DNA of 22,668 nt from Choristocarpus tenellus KU-1152 (lineage: Eukaryota; Phaeophyceae): contig CAXNAD020000282.1 of the NCBI GenBank assembly GCA_964200185.2, positions 1-22,668 on the forward strand. The letters are read 5' to 3'. The notes beneath the pieces were generated by a model. That model had not been told where the DNA came from and ran no database searches. It saw nothing but the letters and a program-made list of their open reading frames with translations. Shown piece by piece: positions 12,701-21,700 of the stretch. Made by a program: the position numbers and the translations under genes. Position 1 is the first letter of the stretch; every line of letters starts with the position of its first letter.

Positions 12701-15700
12701 TGGTTCGGTTGGGACAGCTGATTGGCACCTTGACATGTGGGTCTAGAACAATATTGTTTATTTTGTTGTGATTCTTGAATCCGATGATAAAAATATATAG
12801 GGGACAACATTGATCTGCAATATGATATGACTAAAGATATACTGTTGATTATATTTAGGTCTATCTTATCCTTTCAGTGGTGAACTTTAAACTCTCACAT
12901 TGTCTCGCTGACCTCCCATTTTTTTTTCAACACCAATCGCACATTGCTCTATATTTGTGAGTGGCCCAATCCTCTACCTTGGATATTACATGGAACGTTA
13001 CCAGTACTATACTATATGTACTTAGTGGCACATCTGTCAAGATAAAGAATTTTTTTCTTCTTGACTACACTGTGCTAGTATTTATTTTGTGGATGGGGTG
13101 TGTGCAAATCTTTTTCATTTGATGATGGCATGAGTCAGATCGCCATACCACTGCATGAGAGCCCTTTAGAGTTAGAGTTGCCGTTCTTGATTAGGATCAA
13201 TAATACTGAAGTTCATAGGACAATGGTTATGGTTCACAGCTACTTTAGGGGGGACTTTCTTTGTGTGCTGCGTATGAATTCTACAGTGGCAGAAGTACCG
13301 GGTAACGCTTCTCTAAGATCGAGATATTGATTACTGTTTTTCTGAGACTGCTTGTTGCAGTGCACCTTAACACATGTCTTATTCCTACTGTGAATGATGT
13401 TCTTGTATTTATCTGACCGAACGACTTACGTCTGCAATGTTGTATAGGCAGAGGTGGATGTGGATGACCTCCAGGTGCTACACATCGCCCACAATCTTGG
13501 GCAGACATTGGTGCAGGCTGAACAACTCCAGGCCGTTGAACACTCTACACAGGTGCTAGGGCAAGGTTTCACTTGGTGGCTGTGGGATATAGAGAGAATT
13601 GATGCATCAATGCATCTAAGATGGGGAATTGGGTGGTGAGGCAGGGCTATTTTGTTAGGGTTTTTTTACAAGGTTATGAGAGCATGATGGGCAGACAAGA
13701 ATGGAGAGGGGGGAAAACACTTTTGTTATTCGTATTATTCTCAATGTTGAAGATTTATGGTGAGGAAGTCAGTAGGGTAGGGGCTAAACATACTCTATTT
13801 CAGATTTAAAACATGTCTCCATACAAGGCACCGTGGTCACATAGCCTCTTCACCACTAGGAACTGGTGTGAACCTTCTTTGAGTAAGCAAATATGGACTC
13901 AATTTTCACTACATTTGTTGATAAGAATCTTTCACCTAGCTTGTTTTCATCCTATGATAACATTCGGCGCTCTCTCCAGTGTATTGTTTCTTGCTTTGAA
14001 TGCCATGCCCACCAGTCAATTGTAGGAGCGTGTGTCATCCACCAGAGGGTTATCCTTCATCAGACCTGTGCAGCATTGTGTATCCCTCCTCAGCATTACG
14101 AGGATCATGTCTTTTCTCACTCACATCACTCCATGCAGCATAGCACCCCAAGAAGATAATTGGAGGCGAGGCATGTTCATAGGGATAACATGAATGCTGC
14201 TGTGAGCACTATTCGTGTGCCCTCCCCCATCCTTTTGTTGCCCAAAGTGAACACAAGTTATATGCTCTCAGATGTGCCACCAGGTGCCAGCCTCGACCTT
14301 GGCTTCAGGAGCAGAGGAAGGGGGCAATACAACTCCCTCACATCCATCACGCTCCACTGCAACTTCAGAGCCTGTGCAGGGGGGTGAGCAGTCCGGGAGA
14401 TTAGAATCAGGCAGGGAGGGAGTCATGTTGAACACTCCGTCAACCCCCCCTGCTTCCCTTGCTAGAATTTCTACGGTCAGTGTAGAGGGAGGCAGGAGAT
14501 ACAGCACGCAGGAGGGACCATTTCGTTCTCCCTCCTCCTCTGCCCCCATATCATCTCCAAGAAGGGTGGGCAGACGGTGAGTTAGTTGCCTTAAGATAAT
14601 CTATATGAGTTTCCCTGTCATCTGTTTTTTGTCTCAAAATCACCTCAATGTGGAGGATGAGCACCACTGAAGTTGGGAAGGACAGTGGTTCCAAATCAGT
14701 GAAATCATTGAGTGAAAGCACTCAAGAGGCTAGTGCCGTGTCCGTTCAGGATCATAAGTCCAATGTTGCGATTTTAATGAATTTGGTCATCTTGTTTGTT
14801 AGAAAGTGTCTATATCCTTGCTCAGGACACACATTTCATACTCGTGTACATTTTAGGTAACTGTGTTCACACAGAAAACCGACAAAGGGCATAAAAACCC
14901 GTGGGAAGCCAAGCCCTGAACGGACAAACAGGGCAAAACTCCTACCCTCTTCAATGATTTGGGTCCATTTCAATGTCGAAAACTGGGGAAATAACTGTTT
15001 AGTGATGTGTTGGAATCAATTACTATAGAATTGTGCTGATGCCGAGACCATGCCCTACCTTCAAGATCCTGTTTGATGAATGCTTGTCGATGTCTTCCCT
15101 TATGGTAGAATATTGGAAATATGTTGCAGAACTACTCATTAGTTGATTAATCAACACCTTTTCAATGACCTCTTGCAAGAATCATTTCTATATTGAGGTT
15201 GACTGCTGACTGTCACACCTGGGTTGCCACAATTAATACTGTAAATATTAGTAACGACACAAATTTCTCCAGAATCAGAGATAGAGTGTAATATTGCTAT
15301 GTTTAATGAGGTGGACAATTAATTATCAACATATATCAGAAGCACAAGCGAGGTAGAAAAGCTCAAGAATGGGTTGCTTGCTTGCCATAGGACACAAATA
15401 GAAGTCGTTTCACATTTAGATCTACCCCTGTCATTCAAACCAGGGATCAGAATCGTTACCCATACTATATTCTCTAGCAAAGCACATGTTCCTGCCATGA
15501 AATGCTAAATATGGCGGGTGTATAGGCACATACACATACATTCAAGTAGTCAAGTGGACTGTGGTCTGAGTATCTTGTGGATACATTCTTGTTTGTTCTC
15601 CTCGTTGTCCTTTTCCACACAAGAACACTTGTGAGGTTGATGTGAGAGTGCCTAAGCCAAATGGATGATTTAATACGCACTTCCTTCCCTGCCTATATGT

Positions 15701-18700
15701 AACACCTCTAAATACCAACACTGTTGTCACTCTTGTGATATGTTGCAGGTTCACTCCACAGTTCTTAGAGGGTTTGGCTGGTTCAATTCGCAGAGAATAC
15801 GTTGCTGGCTCCCGTGCCAAGCAGATTCTCCATCGTGCGCAGTTAGCAGATGCAGGAAATGCCTCAAAGGAGGCGTTGGCACTGGCAGAGAAGAAGAGAA
15901 GGGGTGGGGCAAGGTACGCCCTGGTAGTGTGAAGCCGCCCTCTTTTCTTTATACTGCACACTAGTACAGTGTATTATTTCTGTAGCTGTGCTGGTATGGG
16001 TTACTCTCAATGAGTATTTATAGGAGTATGCCTGTTGTGTCCCACGCCAACATGCATATGCAGATTTTATGGAGTTTGCAATCCCATGCAATTGCCAGCA
16101 TCACCAACCTGCGCATTGGCAGAAGGCATCAAAATACTCGAAATGCTGGTTTTGGAGAATTTGAGTGCCTTATGCAACTTCAGTCTTCTGCTATATTGTG
16201 AGTTGTTATTCTACCGCCCGTATCGCAGTGCCTCAATGATGTATGTTGCGTTCACATGCCTAGCACCTGTATGGGCCAGCAAGCAATGTGCTATTGTTCC
16301 ATTTTTGGGCGACATTTTTGGGTATAGCAACAGAACATCTCCTGAATTATGCGCAACAGAAGACTTTGTCAGCAAAATTGTTGCATGTGTTTTTTCTACA
16401 GCAACCCACTTGTTTCAGGGTCCCATGTTATTTGACAGGATCAGTCAAGTCCCATTTCTTGAGTAAGTGGTTAGAGTTCTTGTTCTCTATGGGCTATTGA
16501 CATTGATGTAATTTTTGGATTTTCCGCACAACATACGGTTCTTCAGTTTGAGACATCAACCTTTTCCCTCTCCCTCCTCTTCATTTGCCTTTGCCATCCC
16601 TACTCAGTGGTATTGAGTGGTGGGATGTTACCCTCCGTCATATGGAAGGAGGTGGTCCTACTGACTTCGTTGAAAAGGTGAGGGAAAGGAGAAAGGATGT
16701 TTGAATATTGTACTTTCAGGGAGAGAACCAACCTGTGCAGTACGGCAGTGTGGCAAGGGGTGGAGGTGGATCTATAGTTGGGTCGATCCATCACTCCATT
16801 GACATCATTATCCTCTCCCTTAAAGATGATGCATTCGTCCCTGTAAGCAGCCTAGTATCTGCTTGCCTTTGGACATTCTATTATAATTGTGACTGAGAAT
16901 TGTGCAGTACACACTGTCTTTATATGCATTTGCCCGTCTTTAACCTGTATCAATAATGCCTCATATTCATTCCAACCCTCAGGAAAAATCTCATATGTTC
17001 GACTGAGCTTCATGTTTAGACACGTTTCACGATGAAACCATACTTACAATGCCGCCCACACTACTACCCATATCCACAACCATGTCCACACCTCAACTCG
17101 ATCGTCTTACCCCCAGGCAAAGGCAGAGCTCATGCATGAAGCTGAAGAGGGTGAACAGAATACGATGGTGAGGCGTCACTTTCCGAATTTCAACACACTG
17201 GCGGGGTTGAGGATAGGACTCACTCTCAAGACAAAGGCAAGTGGTGCAACTTGGTGGTTGGAATTTTGGTAGTTTACACACTCGGCTAGTCAAAATGAAC
17301 TGTACCTCAAGACAACAAGAAAGCATTTGGTACATTAGTTCTTTACCAATGCTTGTTCTTGGATTGATCCTGACATTTGTGCACTCTATCACCTGGACCT
17401 GGTGCTGTAGCAGTGTCTACTCTGGTTCTGTAATCCTTTTTGTAGTGAAGCAAAAAATGTCAGTACTGACAAATGCAGGAAGTGGTTACACTCCCTGCCT
17501 ACCTCAGGGGAAAACAAGCAACAATCCCCAGTAAAAGTACTCAATTCTTCCTCAGAGTACCACCAGTGGATTTGCATCCTCCTGTGTATAATCCTGGTGA
17601 CCCATAGTGTCCTAGATGCGGAGAGGTTAGTCCAGGTCATCCATTCAAAGCTTGATGGGGTATTGTAAAATATCCCAGTTCGATGCCTATTTTGTGGGTG
17701 ATTTTTCGGAAATTGTTCCAGGAAGGGGGATGGAAAAGGAAGGTGAACCCAGATTAAGTAAATTACACTTTTGTCTGACACGTTCACTCAAATGAGCATG
17801 AAACTTGCTACAATATTACAGAGGCCTTGAATTGACGCCCCTCTCTAGGATACTATGGGCCTGTGTCATGTGCCCTACACAGGATTTGCAAACCATGGGC
17901 GAGCAGATGCTTTGCAAACCCTAGATGTAGCAGGTTGTTATGTGCAACATGCACCAATCTTTTAAACTGGTAAGTTTTTTTTGGTTTTCAGCTCGTGGGA
18001 TATGCTTCCTCTACTTCATCTGGTATCAAACCAGTACTAACTCCCATGACGAGTATCTGGGTTGTTACAAGTTCCATATTCCACATATCCCTGAAATCCA
18101 TCCATCAACCTACATTGTTCAGTGAAGCTTTGGTTCTCTCCACTATGTTAAATCCCAATTGTTTTTATATATCACTTTGTATCTTGCTTTCTTTATTCTG
18201 GTTATTGCTTGAACTCATGTCCCCAAATCACACTAGAGAGAGGTGGCAGAGTGGGCAGTACAACATAGAAGCCAATAAAGCTACTATTATTTAGTTTATT
18301 CCGTAAGTGCAGCGAGTCAAAGTAAACGAGAGGTACCCAGGTTTTGACTGTTTTGCATTTTAAGACAGTTTTTCAACCTTTTGCAATTCACCCAAATTTC
18401 TATGGATGAAGTTCTAAGTTTCACTTGAGAGAGTTTATTTTTCTATTAGTTGAAAGTTGTCCTACACAATCAAAAGAATATCCTACACTTCGTTTCTTAG
18501 AAAGTCGAATTTTGCGGATATTTCTCAACTTCCTTAAACGGAACTCTGGGCACCTCTCTCTTTTACTTTGACTTAGTAAATCAAACTGGCATACTAATGT
18601 ACCAACCAACGACCTCCGTTGCTTGCAATTCGTTTTCATGTTGACTGAATACAATTGAGTACTAGACGAACATATCCCATATAGCTAGTAACCCTACTGT

Positions 18701-21700
18701 AAATAGGATCGTCAGAGTACCCCTAAACAAGGGTTGTTCCCACAACCATCAGAATCAAGGTTCGTGCAATGGTGATATTGGCAGTAGTAAGATTCATTCA
18801 CATACATTGGTCATGTGTGTAATACCGTTCCACATATAATGTATCATATCCAAATTCGAATGGCACAATGGCTTCGCCTCAATTTTTTTCTGCTCTATTT
18901 TTGTAATGTCTTTCTGATTACGGGAATTCCCTTCCTCTGTGGACTAGAAGTCATAAAGCTTGGTCATATCATACCATCTACTAACTGCAACCCCATTTAC
19001 GCCACTGAACATTTTAGACTGAGATCTGAATATGCTCGATTTTTCGCCACGAAATGTAGTGTTTCATTTGGTTTTCAGGTGAAGTACAACAAAATTAGCA
19101 TGACCTATACTAGACAAAATGAAAACCCAACTTTGCGGTTTTACTGGTCAATAAATTCGCTAGCGTCCAATGCTGGGATTCTGCCATTGACCTGCTGTTC
19201 AAACAACTTTCCCATACAGCAAGATGATCAGTACGAAAGCTACTCTTCATATAATATCGATTTATTCTTGGACCTTGGAGATTAACGTTGCAGACAGTGA
19301 ACATGGGGGTCTCTGCACATTGCTGCACAGGGGAAAATCGAGTTGTTGAATGTTTATGCTTTAAGGTCTCGATTCTGTACTCTTTTCCCACCGCCAGACA
19401 AATCATCTCTTTGTTGATAAAACAAGCTGCTATTAACCCATGTGGTGCTCAGAGGGTTGAAAATGACCATACGAATAATTGTGAAGCAGAAGTCACTATC
19501 ATTGTGTCAAATATTTTATTTTACGACATAGTATTGCCACTGACATTATTTTCCAGATATGAAGGGGGAAAAGTACTACACTGTATAAGAGAACACCGTG
19601 AAAATAGCAGCACATAACCTATGGCAAAAAGACCTCCCTACACAACTTAGACCTCTACCACTTTGTTACTATACCCTTGTGATGAAATAAGGGGAGATTA
19701 TGGCATTGATCGTCTATGGTAGATGAACATTATGAATGCTAACCCTAGAAAATGTTTGTGCAGTTTGAGAGTCAAAGTATCTTAGAGGGTAGAGCCGTGT
19801 CCATTTAGGGTCCAAAATCCCATATTGTGATTTTGATGTAATTTTGGCTATGGTGTTTGTTAGGAACCGTCAATATCCTTGTTCGGGACACACCTTTTCA
19901 TAATGTATACATTTCACCTACTCCGAAACATTTCGGACTAGGAAAATATCATAAAAAGAACCGTGGGAAGCCAACCCCCAAATGGACAAACAGGGAAGAA
20001 CTCGTACCCTCTAAGATACGTTCACACTCAGGAATCCGATTTTCTTTAAGTGATATTCTCTACGGGAAGGAATCAAAGTATTGACTACTCCAGAGTAATA
20101 AGTGCAATGGAGTTTTAAGATACCACAAGCTATTGGTAGATATTTGGTGTGATGACCTCCTGTCAGCGTCCGCAGCACATACCTCGTCCCATCCCTTACC
20201 TACCTTCACCCCTCTTCCCAACCTTTTACCTTTCAAAGTAGATATTATAGAGGTACTGCATAGTGCTTGGACGCTCAAAGCTCACTGCTTTCGCCCTCAA
20301 AGTAATCGCCTCTTTTTTGCAGTCTCTGTCCTCCTATCGTATCAGACTGCGCCCCTTTCCGTGTTTACAGTATTTCTACCCCAATTCATTCTCCATAGGA
20401 GGTTTTGACTCGCCGCTCTGCAGTCCTGCTTAAACTGGAGAGACTAAGTGTGGATCCTACTGCGATGGAGGTGCATGAGAACAGTAACTGCAGGAGGTGC
20501 CGTGCTGACTGGGACAAGACCGGCCCAGTCTGCAGGTAGGGCAAGATCTCTAGACTGAGAGGTGATACTTAAGGTCAGGGTTTGGACTTTTGGAAGGGAG
20601 CAGTTCCTGTTTGAAAGAAGGATCCGACCACTGACAAGGATTTCCAACCAGCATGTGCTGTGGTTAGTGAAGCTACTACAACAAGGGGATAGAGTACTGT
20701 TGAGTGTGACATATTTGCCAAGCAACACAAAGTTCAGGGAAGAATACAAACTACTCTGACCAGAAGACAAAGTTCGGTCAAGTGTGACATGTTTGCCAAG
20801 CAACACAAGGTTCAGGGAAGAATACAAACTACTGTGGCCAGAAGACAACGTTCGGTCAAGTGTGACATGTTTGCCAAGAAGAACAAGGTTAGGGAAGAAT
20901 ACAAAGATAGAAGAAACTCAACTTTCCTGGCCCCTGGCCTCTTTTCAGTTCTCCCCCCAGGACACTCTTGCTTTGTTGAGATCCATGGCCAATACCCCCA
21001 AATTTCATCTTGGAGGCAGGCACTGCAAACTAGAGGAGGACATTGAGTCTTGGGAGTCCTGTGTGGTGTACTATCGGAGGCAACAAAAGGGTGAACTTTA
21101 CGGTGCAGGTGCCAGCTCTGGATTAAGCAGGTGGGTTCTTGCTCCTTTTGGGCCGATAAGAGAGTACTTCATTATTGTCACTATGTCAATACTACGTTTC
21201 CGTTGTGTACCTCATTTCGTTGCATGACCCGTTATTAAATTGACTCAAGAAAAATTACCCACAACTCACTACCCAGTGATGTAGAATTCAGCTTGAAAGC
21301 TAGTATGCCCTACATCACACTTGATGTAGGGAAGCCCTTGTAGAATTGGGTGGAAGTCTGATATAGGGTATGAGTTGAAGGCCTGCTAAGACGTTGAAAA
21401 AACCCCATGTTTGAGGCATTTTGTTTTCAGGTGCAGATAGGAGAATTTTTGCAAAACCGTTTTGTAACTGATACTCTCTGGCCTATCACACAAGCTGTAC
21501 ATGTACACACATGTAGGAAGTAGGAGGAAGCCCAATATGACATATATGCTCAAGGTTGGAAGGTGATCGCACATGCTTACCTTTGTTGAGACATCAGGGC
21601 ACAATTTTGGACACATCTGATTTTTGGTGGAGAATATTCATTTTATGGACAGAGAATCAACAGTTAAGCAGTAGGTTTTGAGTATGGAGCTGGCTTGAGT

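Noticed and set aside
14648-14860. 70-codon + frame beginning Met-Trp-Arg.
   Set aside because: Mostly inside dispersed repeat copy A; the phases of exons on both sides already agree without it.
17389-17787. 132-codon minus-strand open frame.
   Set aside because: No domain recognised and lies in an intron with ordinary composition.
18815-19285. 156-codon open frame inside the long intron.
   Set aside because: No recognisable domain, AT-rich composition like the surrounding intron, and the flanking exons need nothing between them.
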